64,000 nt of DNA from Corallococcus caeni (GTDB lineage: Bacteria; Myxococcota; Myxococcia; Myxococcales; Myxococcaceae): positions 806,001 to 870,000 of the forward strand of contig NZ_BTTW01000002.1 in assembly GCF_036245865.1 (NCBI RefSeq). Reading direction: 5' to 3'. Positions 50,404-58,792 of this stretch are shown in pieces (within the stretch, counting starts at the first letter, position 1; every line of letters starts with the position of its first letter). Made by a program: the position numbers and the translations under genes. The notes beneath the pieces are model-generated. The model ran no database searches, was not told the DNA's origin, and was given only the letters and a program-made list of their open reading frames with translations.

Positions 50404-50420
50404 CGGCAGCGGTGCTGCCG
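50404..50420 (+). terminator. Riboswitch 1 expression-platform hairpin
   Basis: CGGCAGC and GCTGCCG, 7 bp perfect, loop GGT, immediately 3' of the P1 strand and 41 nt before the btuB start. A pyrimidine-rich tract (TCAAGCCTTCTCTCTT) follows. It may terminate transcription, or form in competition with P1. Confidence 0.45.
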
Positions 50421-50461
50421 TCAAGCCTTCTCTCTTCGACGGAGGGAGCGGAAGGCGGAGC

Positions 50462-52450
50462 ATGTGGCGCTCGCTTCTCGCCCGGACCGTCGTCGGTCTG
50501 GTGCTCAGCTTCCAGGGACGGGCCCAGGCCGGGCACGAGCCTCCTGCGCCCGACGAGCCGCCCCTCCCTGAGTTCGTCCTCCCCACCGTGGAGGTCATCG
50601 GCAAGGACGTCCCCGGGACTCCCGTCGACTCCGCCCAACGCCGTGACCCCACCGGCGCCATCACCGTCATCGACGCCCGTGAGCGCGCGGGGGAAGCACG
50701 CGACACGGCGGAGCTGCTCGGCGGATCCGCGAGCCTCGTGGTGCAGGACTCCGGCGGCTACGGCCAGAGCAAGAGCCTCGTGGTGCGCGGCGCGTCGTCC
50801 AATGGCGTGCTCGTGTTCCTGGATGGCATTCCGCTCAACGGCGCGGGCGGCGTCGCGGACCTGTCGCTCATCCCCGTCGCGCTGCTGGAGCGCATGGAGA
50901 TCCTCCGCGGCGCGGCCGGAGCCCGCTACGGCGCGGGCGGGCTGGGCGGCGCGGTCAACCTCGTCACCCGCGCGCCTTCGTCGCGGCTGCTCTCCAGCGG
51001 CGAGGTCACCTACGGCAGCTTCGAGACCGTGATGGCCCACGTCGCCGCGTCGGGCGCGCTGCTCGACGGCCAGGCGCTGGTGCTGCTGCACGGTGGCCGC
51101 TCGCAGGGGGACTACAGCTACCGCGTCGACGAGCTGCCCGCGTTGGACGACAACCCGCTCACGCAGGAGGTGCGCACCCGCAATGACGCTCGTGGTGGCG
51201 GCGCGCTCCTGAAGTACCGGCACGGCCTGGACGGTGGCGGACGCGTGGACGTGCTGGCGGAGCTGTCCCTGGAGGACCGCGCGCTCGCGGGCACCGTGCA
51301 GAACCCCACCGTGTCCCGCCGCCAGGACCAGACGCGCCTGTCATTGGGCGCTCGCTGGGGACGGCCCTTCGGCGACACGGGCGAGGGCAGTGCTCGAGGC
51401 TTCTTCCGCCGCGACTGGCTGGACGTCACCGGCGGCACCACCGGCGTGGACTCCGGCGCGCAGCACTACACCGTGGGCGGCGTGGAGGTGGAGGGCCGCG
51501 CGGTGCTGGGACGCAACGCGCTCGCGGTCACGCTGGCTGGGTCTTCGGAGTCGGTCACGCAGGCGGTGGGTGGCCAGGCCGCGTCGTGGTGGCGCGCGAG
51601 CGTCATGGCCATGGACGAGCTGTCCCTGTTCTCCGAGCACCTGAAGCTGGTGCCTTCGCTGCGCGTGGAGCGCGTGGGGCACTACTCGCTCCTGTCGCCC
51701 AAGCTGGGCGCGAGCGTGGACCTGGGCCACGGCTTCGGCGTGCGCGCGAACGCGGGCCAGTCCCACCGCGCACCGTCGTTCCTGGAGCTCTACATCCGTC
51801 AGGGCCTGCTGCTCCCCAACCCGGAGCTCAAGCCCGAGCGCGCCCTGTCCGTGGACGCCGCGGCCCTGTGGCGCAACGACGTGTGGAGCGTCACCGCGGG
51901 CGGCTTCGCGGCGGTGTACGAGAACCTCATCGCCTACGAGCTTTACCCGCCCAACCTGGCCAGGCCCTACAACTTCGCCGCCGCTCGCGTGTGGGGCGCG
52001 GAGATGGAGGTGGAGGTCCGTCCTCGCGCGTGGCTCACCGCCACCAGCAGCCATGCGTGGACCCGCACGCAGAACCGCTACGGCGACCCTCGCTACTTCG
52101 GGAAGGAGCTGCCGTACCGGCCGCGTCACAAGTGGGTGGGGCGGCTGCGCGTGGGACCGGACTGGCTCAACGGTCGCACGGAGGTGCTCGTCCAGTCCGC
52201 GCAGTTGATCAACCGCGTCGGTGAGGCGCGCCTGTCCCTGCCTTCGCGCACCTGGGTGAGCGTGGGGGCCTCCAGCACCTTCCTGCACAAGCCCGACCTC
52301 ACCGTGTCGTTCGACGTGAAGAACCTGCTCGATGCGCGGACCGCCGACTACACCGGCATGCCGCTGCCCGGCCGCGCCGCCTACGTCACGCTCTCCGTGG
52401 CGCTCGACCCTTCTCCCCCCGAGGCCTCCCATGTCGCGTCCCCTCCTTGA
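50462..52450 (+). CDS. btuB: TonB-dependent outer-membrane receptor, BtuB type (vitamin B12)
   Basis: 662 residues from ATG 50462. Signal peptide (MWRSLLARTVVGLVLSFQGRAQA), a TonB-box-like EVIGKD, plug domain (SKSLVVRGASSNGVLVFLDGIPLNGAGG, LERMEILRGAAGARYGAGGLGGAVNLVT) and a 22-strand-type barrel. The barrel ends in YVTLSVAL, followed by about 14 extra residues that overlap the next gene. Family alone gives TonB receptor; the cobalamin riboswitch in front makes B12 or cobinamide the probable cargo. The lipoprotein start lies inside its last codons, so they are coupled. Confidence 0.88.
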   Translation: MWRSLLARTVVGLVLSFQGRAQAGHEPPAPDEPPLPEFVLPTVEVIGKDVPGTPVDSAQRRDPTGAITVIDARERAGEARDTAELLGGSASLVVQDSGGYGQSKSLVVRGASSNGVLVFLDGIPLNGAGGVADLSLIPVALLERMEILRGAAGARYGAGGLGGAVNLVTRAPSSRLLSSGEVTYGSFETVMAHVAASGALLDGQALVLLHGGRSQGDYSYRVDELPALDDNPLTQEVRTRNDARGGGALLKYRHGLDGGGRVDVLAELSLEDRALAGTVQNPTVSRRQDQTRLSLGARWGRPFGDTGEGSARGFFRRDWLDVTGGTTGVDSGAQHYTVGGVEVEGRAVLGRNALAVTLAGSSESVTQAVGGQAASWWRASVMAMDELSLFSEHLKLVPSLRVERVGHYSLLSPKLGASVDLGHGFGVRANAGQSHRAPSFLELYIRQGLLLPNPELKPERALSVDAAALWRNDVWSVTAGGFAAVYENLIAYELYPPNLARPYNFAAARVWGAEMEVEVRPRAWLTATSSHAWTRTQNRYGDPRYFGKELPYRPRHKWVGRLRVGPDWLNGRTEVLVQSAQLINRVGEARLSLPSRTWVSVGASSTFLHKPDLTVSFDVKNLLDARTADYTGMPLPGRAAYVTLSVALDPSPPEASHVASPP

Positions 52451-54038
52451 TGCGCGGCTCGCGCTGCTGCTGTCGGTCCTGGCGGCGGTGGTCCTCACCG
52501 GCTGTCCGGAGGAGAAGGTCCTGTGCACGTCCGGCCTGAATGTCTGCGGCGCGGAATGCGTGGACCTCCAGGGCGACCCTTCGAACTGCGGCGCGTGTGG
52601 CGCGGCCTGCGGGGCAGGGGAGACGTGTCAGGCGGGCGTGTGTGGCTGCCAGCCGGGCACGGACGTCTGTGGTGATGCGTGCGTCGCGCTCGCGAGTGAT
52701 GCGCTGAATTGTGGCGCTTGCGGCGCCGCGTGTCCTTCCGGCCAGGTGTGTGAGTCCGGCACCTGCCGCGAGGGCTGCTCCGCCGGTGCCGAGCGGTGCG
52801 GGGACAGCTGCGTCGTCCTCACGAATGATCCGCTCAACTGCGGCGCTTGCGGCGCGGTGTGCCCGGACGTGCAGTCCTGCCACGCGGGCCGGTGCATGTA
52901 TGACGTGGTGACGGCCTGCTTCACCAACGGGCAGCTCGTCGGCATCCAGGCGGGGACGGACCGGATGGGGCCCCGGCGGCAGTTCGGCTCGGGCGTGCAG
53001 GCGCTGGCGGCGTGGGATGGCGTAGTGCTGGCGGCGGACGCGGCGCGCTCCGTGTTGTCGCAGGCTCCGGCGGGTGCGCTGGGGACGATGGTGGAAGAGG
53101 ACTCGCTGGGCGCGGTGGCCGCTTCGCCCAATGACATCCTCGTGGCCCCTCCGTATGTGTATGTCCTCGACTCGGTGAACAACACGCTCCAGGTGCTCAA
53201 GCGGGAAGGGGCCGCGCAGGGCGGTGGGCTGGGATTGCGCACGGTGGGGCAGGTGAACCTGGGCGCGAACACCAGCCCGCAGGTCCTCACGAAGCGCGGC
53301 GACACGCTCTACATCCCGCTGTTCGGCACGGCCGGCTCCGACTTCCGGCAGGGCAATGCCGTGGCTCGCGTCAACGTGAGCGACCCGGAGCACCCCCGGC
53401 TCGTGGACACCGTCGCGCTCACCGGCCTGGACCTGAAGTCCTTCGACGGCGGGACGACGATGGCGCTGCCGTACGCGGCGGTGTCGGTGGACGCGGGAGT
53501 GTACGTGGCGCTCACCAACCTGAACCCCGCGAATGACTACCTGCCCAATGGCCCCGGGATGCTCGCGCGCATCGACCCGGCGGATGGCGGGGTGAAGGCC
53601 ATCGACCTGGGCGCGAAGGACTGCCTCAACGCGGGCGACGTGCAGGCCGTGGGCGACCAGCTGGTGGTGAGCTGCCTGGGCGAGGCGGTGTTCGACACCG
53701 CGGGCGGCTACCGCGCGAAGGCCGTGCGCGCCACGGGGCTGGTGCTGGTGAAGGATGACAAGCCCGTGTCGTCGTATGCGCTGTCGCCGGGCTGCACCGG
53801 GGGGCCGGAGAACGGCTGTGACCTCGCGGTGGGCGGGCGGCTCGCGGTGGTGGGCAATGCCGTGTACGTCACGGACGTGAACGCGGGCCGCGTGTTCGTG
53901 GTGGAGGTGCGCGACGGCCGGCTCGTCGAGCGGCGCGGCAACTCCACGCCGGAGGCGAAGGGCCCCGCGCTGGATGCATGTCCGGTGGATGCTCGGCGCG
54001 GGGTGTCCAACGCCATCGACATCACCGCAGTGCCTTGA
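52431..54038 (+). CDS. Cys-rich, propeller-like surface lipoprotein coupled to btuB (BtuG-like role inferred)
   Basis: 535 residues from ATG 52431, overlapping btuB by 20 bp. Signal peptide with lipobox LTGC. Residues about 30-145 hold three disulfide-rich repeats of the pattern C-G-x-x-C-V-x-L...N-C-G-A-C-G-x-x-C. The rest has repeated beta segments (DILVAPPYVYVLDSVNNTLQVLKR, NAVARVNVSDPEHPRLVDTVALTG, AVYVTDVNAGRVFVVEVRDG), like a YncE/YVTN beta-propeller. In Bacteroides a propeller lipoprotein, BtuG, caps BtuB and captures B12; this gene's fold, position and regulation suggest the same job. Homology is not shown here. Confidence 0.7.
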   Translation: MSRPLLDARLALLLSVLAAVVLTGCPEEKVLCTSGLNVCGAECVDLQGDPSNCGACGAACGAGETCQAGVCGCQPGTDVCGDACVALASDALNCGACGAACPSGQVCESGTCREGCSAGAERCGDSCVVLTNDPLNCGACGAVCPDVQSCHAGRCMYDVVTACFTNGQLVGIQAGTDRMGPRRQFGSGVQALAAWDGVVLAADAARSVLSQAPAGALGTMVEEDSLGAVAASPNDILVAPPYVYVLDSVNNTLQVLKREGAAQGGGLGLRTVGQVNLGANTSPQVLTKRGDTLYIPLFGTAGSDFRQGNAVARVNVSDPEHPRLVDTVALTGLDLKSFDGGTTMALPYAAVSVDAGVYVALTNLNPANDYLPNGPGMLARIDPADGGVKAIDLGAKDCLNAGDVQAVGDQLVVSCLGEAVFDTAGGYRAKAVRATGLVLVKDDKPVSSYALSPGCTGGPENGCDLAVGGRLAVVGNAVYVTDVNAGRVFVVEVRDGRLVERRGNSTPEAKGPALDACPVDARRGVSNAIDITAVP

Positions 54039-54047
54039 AGCGTTGCA

Positions 54048-54076
54048 TTGACAAGCCTTGCCGTCCGCCATACTCC
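54048..54076 (+). promoter_or_regulatory. Promoter of riboswitch 2
   Basis: TTGACA (54048-54053), 17-bp spacer, TACTCC (54071-54076), with P1 beginning 7 nt later. Near-identical in layout and flanks (GCATTGAC, CGCCATA) to the promoter of riboswitch 3. Confidence 0.65.
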
Positions 54077-54083
54077 AGCGCGC

Positions 54084-54282
54084 GTCGTTGGTACGCCGCA
54101 TCCGCACGATGTGGCGTTTAAAGGGAACCCGGTGTGAATCCGGGACTGCCCCGCAGCGGTGAGCAGGAACGAACGCCGTCCTCGCAAGCACTGGCCCTTC
54201 ATTGGGCTGGGAAGCGACGGCCAGTAGGTGGGTGACCCGATGAGGGCTTCCCGCGCCTGTGAGTCCGAAGACCTGCCACGAC
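54084..54282 (+). promoter_or_regulatory. Cobalamin riboswitch 2
   Basis: P1 pairs GTCGTTGG (54084-54091) with CCACGAC (54276-54282), one bulge. Core: GGGAACCCGGTGTGAATCCGGG, CTGCCCCGCAGCGGTGAGCAGG, an extended side arm (54170-54255) and B12 box AGTCCGAAGACCTGCC at 54262-54277. A hairpin CCATGCCC-CC-GGGCATGG (54283-54300) directly follows. Controls the lipoprotein pair at 54451-56627. Confidence 0.93.
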
Positions 54283-54301
54283 CCATGCCCCCGGGCATGG
54301 C

Positions 54302-54331
54302 CAGACCGGAGCCTCCGAGGGGAGGTGACGG
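54302..54331 (+). promoter_or_regulatory. Conserved post-aptamer element, copy 1
   Basis: A 30-nt block beginning CAGACCGGA and ending TGACGG, matching 27 of 30 positions in the leader of riboswitch 3 (57300-57329), while the surrounding leader is not conserved. It can fold as CCTCC/GGAGG and includes GGGGAG. Probably part of the expression platform. Confidence 0.55.
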
Positions 54332-54450
54332 AGGTCTTCCGCTCGCGCGGCGTGTCGTGTCCTGACGTGTCCCTCGTTCGCGGTCCGCTCTCCGTCCATG
54401 CCCCTTGGATTCACCTCGCCCGTGGGGGCGATGCAAGGGAGCAGTCGCGG

Positions 54451-55944
54451 ATGAAGACAGAGCGGATGATGACGGGGCGGGGACTCCAGGGCTTCGCGTG
54501 GGTGCTGACGACCCTCGCGATGGCGCTGGGCAGCACCGGTTGCGGCGATGCGTGCGTCGATGATTTCGACTGCCGCGACCAGGGCACCCCCGCCGAGGGA
54601 CAGCGCTACGCCTGCGTCGAGAACCGTTGCGAGCTGACGTCCAACCCCGTGCCTGATGCGGGCACCGGGAGCGATGCCGGCACGAGCACGGACGCGGGGA
54701 CGACGACCGACGCGGGCTCGACGGTGGATGCGGGAACAGACGCGGGCACGAGCACGGATGCGGGGACGACCACCGACGCAGGCACTGGCACCGACGCGGG
54801 CACGGGCGGTGATGCAGGCACGGCGGCGGACGCGGGCACTGGCACCGATGCAGGTACATCCACCGACGCCGGTTCAGACACGGATGCAGGCACGGACACG
54901 GATGCAGGCACGGACACCGACGCCGGAACGGATCCGTGCGCGAGCGCCACGTACGACCCGAAGCTGGGCACGCTCCAGCTCCAGACGGGCTTCGTGGCGG
55001 GTGAGTCCGCGCCGCTGCCCGGGGCCGCGGGTCCGGTGGGCGTGACTCCTGGCCCCACGTATTCGCTCTACACGGTGGTGTCGGAGGGCTACGTCGGCCC
55101 GCATGCGCTGTACTCACTGGGCACGTGGCCCCAGGTGTCGCTGGGCGCGACGCCGCTGTTCGACGTGGCCGCTCCCTCCGACCGGGGCCCCTCCGCCGCG
55201 CTCTTCCTCAGCCCCTTCGTGGAGACGGATGGCCAGCGCGTCCTCACCGGCTACACGAAGTCCGGCGGGGGCTTCCCCGGCTCCGTGGGCGTGTATGACA
55301 GCGCCGCGCCGTCCGCTCCCACCTACGTCTCCGCCCCGAGCAACTTCTCCGCGGGCGTCGTGCCGGGCGCGTTCCTCGTCAACGGCGGCGGGCTCGGCAC
55401 GGTGTCTGCCGGCCTGGGCATCTACGCGCTGAAGACGGACACGTTTACCGCGCTGAAGGTGGGCACGCTGCCTCCGGAGACGGGCGGCAGTGGCTTCACC
55501 GCCGTGTCCACCAACGGCGTCGCGATGCTCGGCTACTTCTCCGACGAGACCTTCCTCAACGAGGGCCGCGCGGTAGGCCCCGCGACCATCGCCCAGGCGC
55601 TCACCTCCGGCACGCCGTTCGACGTGGCGGCCGCGCCCGCGCTCGACGTGGGCTCCAACTTCGTCGCCGCCTCCGGCCACGGCGAGGGCGTGTCGGTGCT
55701 TCGCGGCGACTACGTTCCTCCGAACTACAACTTCGCCGGCACGGACATCTCGCGCTTCGCCTTCACCGTGACGGATGCCGGAGCGACCGTGACCATCGGC
55801 GCCCGTCAGCCGGTCCTCGTCTACGTGGACCAGTGCACGAGCGTGACCGGGCTGACCTCCCTCGGCACGGACCTGCTCGTCGGCGTGGATGACAAGAACG
55901 GCACGCGCCTGGTGCGCATCCAGCAGGCCCCGCAGGCCCGGTGA
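54451..55944 (+). CDS. B12-regulated surface lipoprotein with DAG-repeat stalk, paralogue 1
   Basis: 497 residues from ATG 54451. Signal peptide with lipobox GSTGC at the junction, a small disulfide motif (CGDACVDDFDCRDQGTPAEGQRYACVENRC), then a stalk with 16 DAG tripeptides at 2-6-residue spacing, and a 330-residue beta-rich domain from KLGTLQLQTGFVAGESAPLPG to the end (SLGTDLLVGVDDKNGTRLVRIQQ). The domain recurs in the gene at 57452. No catalytic motif. First gene behind riboswitch 2; likely a cell-surface cobalamin-binding or capture protein, by regulation only. Confidence 0.75.
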   Translation: MKTERMMTGRGLQGFAWVLTTLAMALGSTGCGDACVDDFDCRDQGTPAEGQRYACVENRCELTSNPVPDAGTGSDAGTSTDAGTTTDAGSTVDAGTDAGTSTDAGTTTDAGTGTDAGTGGDAGTAADAGTGTDAGTSTDAGSDTDAGTDTDAGTDTDAGTDPCASATYDPKLGTLQLQTGFVAGESAPLPGAAGPVGVTPGPTYSLYTVVSEGYVGPHALYSLGTWPQVSLGATPLFDVAAPSDRGPSAALFLSPFVETDGQRVLTGYTKSGGGFPGSVGVYDSAAPSAPTYVSAPSNFSAGVVPGAFLVNGGGLGTVSAGLGIYALKTDTFTALKVGTLPPETGGSGFTAVSTNGVAMLGYFSDETFLNEGRAVGPATIAQALTSGTPFDVAAAPALDVGSNFVAASGHGEGVSVLRGDYVPPNYNFAGTDISRFAFTVTDAGATVTIGARQPVLVYVDQCTSVTGLTSLGTDLLVGVDDKNGTRLVRIQQAPQAR

Positions 55945-55952
55945 GGACGCCC

Positions 55953-56627
55953 ATGACGACCTTTCTTCAGAAGTCGTTCGCGCTGGGCTTCACCGCGCTG
56001 CTGGCCGTGGCGTGCGGTGGCGAGGACTGGCAGGACTCCGCCCGGGGACAGCCACTCGTAGGCGATGCGTTCGCGGACCGCATCGTGTCCTTCTCGCCGG
56101 GCACCGGCGCCGGGTTCGGCCAGGCCCAGTTGCCGGGCATCGTGCTGGGCGCTCCGCAAGGGGCCGGCGCGGGGTCTGGCTCGCTGGACGTGCTGTCGCT
56201 CGGGTTCAACGGCGTCATCGTCCTGGAGTTCACCGACATCGCGGTGACGGACGGGCCGGGCGTGGACCTGCTCGTCTTCGAGAACGCGTTCATCAAGCCC
56301 AGCGGCAATCCGTTCGCGGAGACGGGCGTGGTGGCCGTCAGCGACGACGGCGTCAGCTGGCACGAGTTCCCGTGCGCGTCCTCGGACGCGGCGAACAACT
56401 ACCCGGGCTGCGCGGGCGTCACGCCCGTGTACTCGAGCTCCGCCAATGGCAGCTCGCCCACCGACCCGGCCGTGGCGGGCGGGGACGGCTTCGACCTGGC
56501 GGACGTGGGCCTCACCCGCGCCCGCTTCGTGCGCATCCGCGACTCCGGCGCCAACGGCTACGCGGGCACCAGCGGCGGCTTCGACCTGGATGCCGTCGCC
56601 GTGGTGAACGGCGTGCAGTTGCCGTAG
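55953..56627 (+). CDS. B12-regulated surface lipoprotein, paralogue 1 of the second family
   Basis: 224 residues from ATG 55953 (GTG 55941, overlapping the previous stop as GTGA, is an alternative start adding four residues). Lipobox LAVAC. One domain: FADRIVSFSPGTGAGFGQAQLPGIVLG, SGSLDVLSLGFNGVIVLEFTD, GPGVDLLVFENAF, VSDDGVSWHEFPC, GGDGFDLADVGLTRARFVRIRDSG, GGFDLDAVAVVNG. This is a jelly-roll-like surface domain found in secreted bacterial proteins, role unknown. Cys pair at C...YPGC. Same operon as the DAG lipoprotein. Confidence 0.75.
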   Translation: MTTFLQKSFALGFTALLAVACGGEDWQDSARGQPLVGDAFADRIVSFSPGTGAGFGQAQLPGIVLGAPQGAGAGSGSLDVLSLGFNGVIVLEFTDIAVTDGPGVDLLVFENAFIKPSGNPFAETGVVAVSDDGVSWHEFPCASSDAANNYPGCAGVTPVYSSSANGSSPTDPAVAGGDGFDLADVGLTRARFVRIRDSGANGYAGTSGGFDLDAVAVVNGVQLP

Positions 56628-56641
56628 TCGCGCCGCGAGCA

Positions 56642-56671
56642 CCGGGGCCGTTCTCCAGCGGACGGTCCCGG
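56642..56671 (+). terminator. Hairpin after the riboswitch 2 operon
   Basis: CCGGGGCCGT and ACGGTCCCGG pair with one mismatch around a 10-nt loop, 14 bp after the operon stop. No T-run. It suggests the small gene at 56772 is transcribed separately. Confidence 0.4.
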
Positions 56672-56771
56672 CGGTCTCGCGCGCCCATACGGTGTGTCCG
56701 GGCCGCGCGAGGCTTCCGGGGTGGGGGTTGCGGCATTACATGCGCGCTGTCCCTCCCCCGGATGTGCCTCC

Positions 56772-57101
56772 ATGAACCGTCGTCTCGCTTCCCTCCTCGT
56801 GCTGCTGGGCGTCCTGCTCGGCGCGGCCGCCACCTTCCTCGTGCCTTCGGCGGTCTGGGCCCAGACGTCGCGCACCCGGGCCGCGCCACCGAAGGAAGCG
56901 CCTCCGCCTCCGCCCGCGCCTCCGCCGGCACCCGCGTACGAGTACACCTTCCTCAAGCGCGAGGGCCCGGACGAGGACCTCGTGGAGCTCCAGCGCCTGG
57001 GCGGGGAGGGCTGGCGGGTGGTGTCCACCGTCGTCGTGGATGGCAGCACGCGGCGCTACGTGCTGATGCGTGACCGACGCGCGGAGCCCGCGCCGCATTG
57101 A
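56772..57101 (+). CDS. Small DUF4177-like envelope protein
   Basis: 109 residues from ATG 56772. N-terminal membrane helix/signal (MNRRLASLLVLLGVLLGAAATFLVPSAVWAQ), a Pro-rich linker, then YEYTFLKREGPDEDLVELQRLGGEGWRVVSTVVVDGSTRRYVLMRDRR, a short alpha-beta unit like DUF4177. Lies between the two B12 modules and is probably a bystander. Upstream in-frame ATG at 56694 gives no signal peptide. Confidence 0.65.
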   Translation: MNRRLASLLVLLGVLLGAAATFLVPSAVWAQTSRTRAAPPKEAPPPPPAPPPAPAYEYTFLKREGPDEDLVELQRLGGEGWRVVSTVVVDGSTRRYVLMRDRRAEPAPH

Positions 57102-57126
57102 CTTTGCCTCGGGGCCGCCATAGTCC
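57098..57126 (+). promoter_or_regulatory. Promoter of riboswitch 3
   Basis: TTGACT (57098-57103), 17-bp spacer, TAGTCC (57121-57126), ending 7 nt before P1. The -35 overlaps the TGA of the DUF4177-like gene. Confidence 0.65.
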
Positions 57127-57133
57127 CGCCCCG

Positions 57134-57268
57134 TCATCGATGTCTTCACGCCATGGGGCGTGAGGGCTTCCAGGGAACCCGGTGTGAGTCCGGGACTGCC
57201 CCGCAGCGGTGAGCAGGAGCGGCGTTCACACGAACCCCGTTCCCGCGAGTCCGAAGACCTGGCGATGA
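57134..57268 (+). promoter_or_regulatory. Cobalamin riboswitch 3
   Basis: P1 pairs TCATCG (57134-57139) with CGATGA (57263-57268). Core GGGAACCCGGTGTGAGTCCGGG and CTGCCCCGCAGCGGTGAGCAGG are nearly identical to riboswitch 2, with B12 box AGTCCGAAGACCTGGC at 57248-57263. It lacks the long side arm seen in riboswitch 2. A hairpin GTCCTCC-CCAC-GGAGGAC (57275-57292) follows. Controls the second lipoprotein pair. Confidence 0.93.
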
Positions 57269-57299
57269 TCCGGTGTCCTCCCCACGGAGGACCTGGCGA

Positions 57300-57329
57300 C
57301 AGACCGGAACCTCCGCGGGGAGCTGACGG
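57300..57329 (+). promoter_or_regulatory. Conserved post-aptamer element, copy 2
   Basis: Partner of 54302-54331 with three substitutions in 30 nt. Placed 31 nt after the aptamer here and 19 nt after it in riboswitch 2. Contains CCTCCGCGGGGAG. Confidence 0.55.
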
Positions 57330-57451
57330 CGAAGGCAGGCCTCCAGGGCGCGACATGCGCCTGGGGGTCCGGTGCCTCGCGTCCGTGCCGCCCTCCGCCA
57401 GGGGAATGCCTTCTTCCGCCAGCGTGCGGGAAGGCCAGGAGCGAGGACGCG

Positions 57452-58792
57452 ATGCGGACCGACATGAAGCGGATGGGCACGAAGGGCCAGCGCGCGGCGC
57501 TGATGGGCGCCCTGCTGGCGGTGGTGCTGGGCGGCACGGGCTGCGGCGAGGAGTGCGTGGACGCCTTCGACTGCCGCGACAAGGGCACGCCCCCGGAGGG
57601 CCAGGTCTGGTCCTGCGTCGAGCAGAAGTGCACCCAGGTCACCATCTCCCTCGGGGAGGATGACGCGGGCACCGATGCCGGCACCGGCACGGACGCGGGC
57701 ACCGGCAACGACGGTGGCACCGGGACGGATGCGGGCACGGACGGTGGCACCGGCACGGACGGTGGCACCGGCACGGACGGCGGCACGGCCTCTTGCGGCC
57801 CGCTGCCTCGCGAGTCGGTGCTGGGCACGCTCCAGCTCCAGACGGGCTTCAGCGTCGGGGAGTCCGCGCCCCTGTCCACGGAGGTGATCGCGGTGGTGTC
57901 CACGCCCGGTCCCACGTACTCGCTCTTCGGGCTGCGCCAGACGGCCACGGGCCGCGACGTCTTCTCGCTGGGCACCTGGCCGGACGTGATGCTGGGAAGC
58001 TCGGCGCTCGACACGGTGCTGGCGCCCGCGGACCGCTCCAACGCGGCCGGCACCTTCCCGTCCTACTTCCTGGCCCATGACGGCACGCGCCTGCTCGCGG
58101 GCTACACGAAGAGCGGCTTCCCCGCCCCGGGCTCCGTCGCGGTGGTGGATGCGGCCGCGCGAGCCGCGACGGACTACCTCAACGCGCCGGACAACTACAC
58201 CGCCGTGGGCACCACGGACGCGTTCTTCATCAATGGCGGCGGCCTGGACACGGTGTCGGAGGGCAAGGGCATCTACGCGCTGGTGACCTCCGCCAAGCCC
58301 TACGCCGCGGTGAAGGTGGTGGACTTCCCGGCGCAGGTGGGCGCCAGCGGCTTCTCCGCCATCGCGAGCAACAACATCACGGTGTTCGGCTACGCGCTGC
58401 CGGACACGTACGTGAACGTGGCCTACGCCGTGGCCTACGCGAAGCTGGGCGAGGCGCTGGCCTCGCGCACGCCGGTGGTGCTCACGGACGAGCCGAAGGT
58501 GGACGTGGGCACGGACTTCAACGCCGCCGCGGGCTTCGGCAACGGCGTGGCGATGGCGCGCGGCGCCTACGGTGCCTCCTTCAACTTCGAGGTCACCGAC
58601 GTGTCGCGCTTCTCGCTCACCCCGGGCCTGGGCGGTGGCCAGCCCATCAGCGTGGGCACCCGCGAGCCGGTGCTCACCGCCACGGACGCGTGCACGAGCG
58701 TGAACCTGCTGTCGTCGCTGGGCTCGGACCTGCTCGTGGGCGTGACGGACGTCAACGGCCGCCGCCTCGTGCGCATCCGGCAGGGCCAGTGA
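57452..58792 (+). CDS. B12-regulated surface lipoprotein with DAG/DGG stalk, paralogue 2
   Basis: 446 residues from ATG 57452 (ATG 57464 also possible). Lipobox GGTGC, then CGEECVDAFDCRDKGTPPEGQVWSCVEQKC as in paralogue 1, a shorter stalk of DAGT/DGGT repeats, and the same beta-rich domain (VLGTLQLQTGFSVGESAPLS, SGFSAIASNNITVFGYAL, SLGSDLLVGVTDVNGRRLVRIRQ). Sequence divergence is substantial, so the duplication is not recent. First gene behind riboswitch 3. Confidence 0.75.
   Translation: MRTDMKRMGTKGQRAALMGALLAVVLGGTGCGEECVDAFDCRDKGTPPEGQVWSCVEQKCTQVTISLGEDDAGTDAGTGTDAGTGNDGGTGTDAGTDGGTGTDGGTGTDGGTASCGPLPRESVLGTLQLQTGFSVGESAPLSTEVIAVVSTPGPTYSLFGLRQTATGRDVFSLGTWPDVMLGSSALDTVLAPADRSNAAGTFPSYFLAHDGTRLLAGYTKSGFPAPGSVAVVDAAARAATDYLNAPDNYTAVGTTDAFFINGGGLDTVSEGKGIYALVTSAKPYAAVKVVDFPAQVGASGFSAIASNNITVFGYALPDTYVNVAYAVAYAKLGEALASRTPVVLTDEPKVDVGTDFNAAAGFGNGVAMARGAYGASFNFEVTDVSRFSLTPGLGGGQPISVGTREPVLTATDACTSVNLLSSLGSDLLVGVTDVNGRRLVRIRQGQ

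Noticed and set aside
52386..54191. 601-codon minus-strand frame across the btuB-coupled lipoprotein
   Set aside because: Shadow of the lipoprotein gene; no start context or domain.
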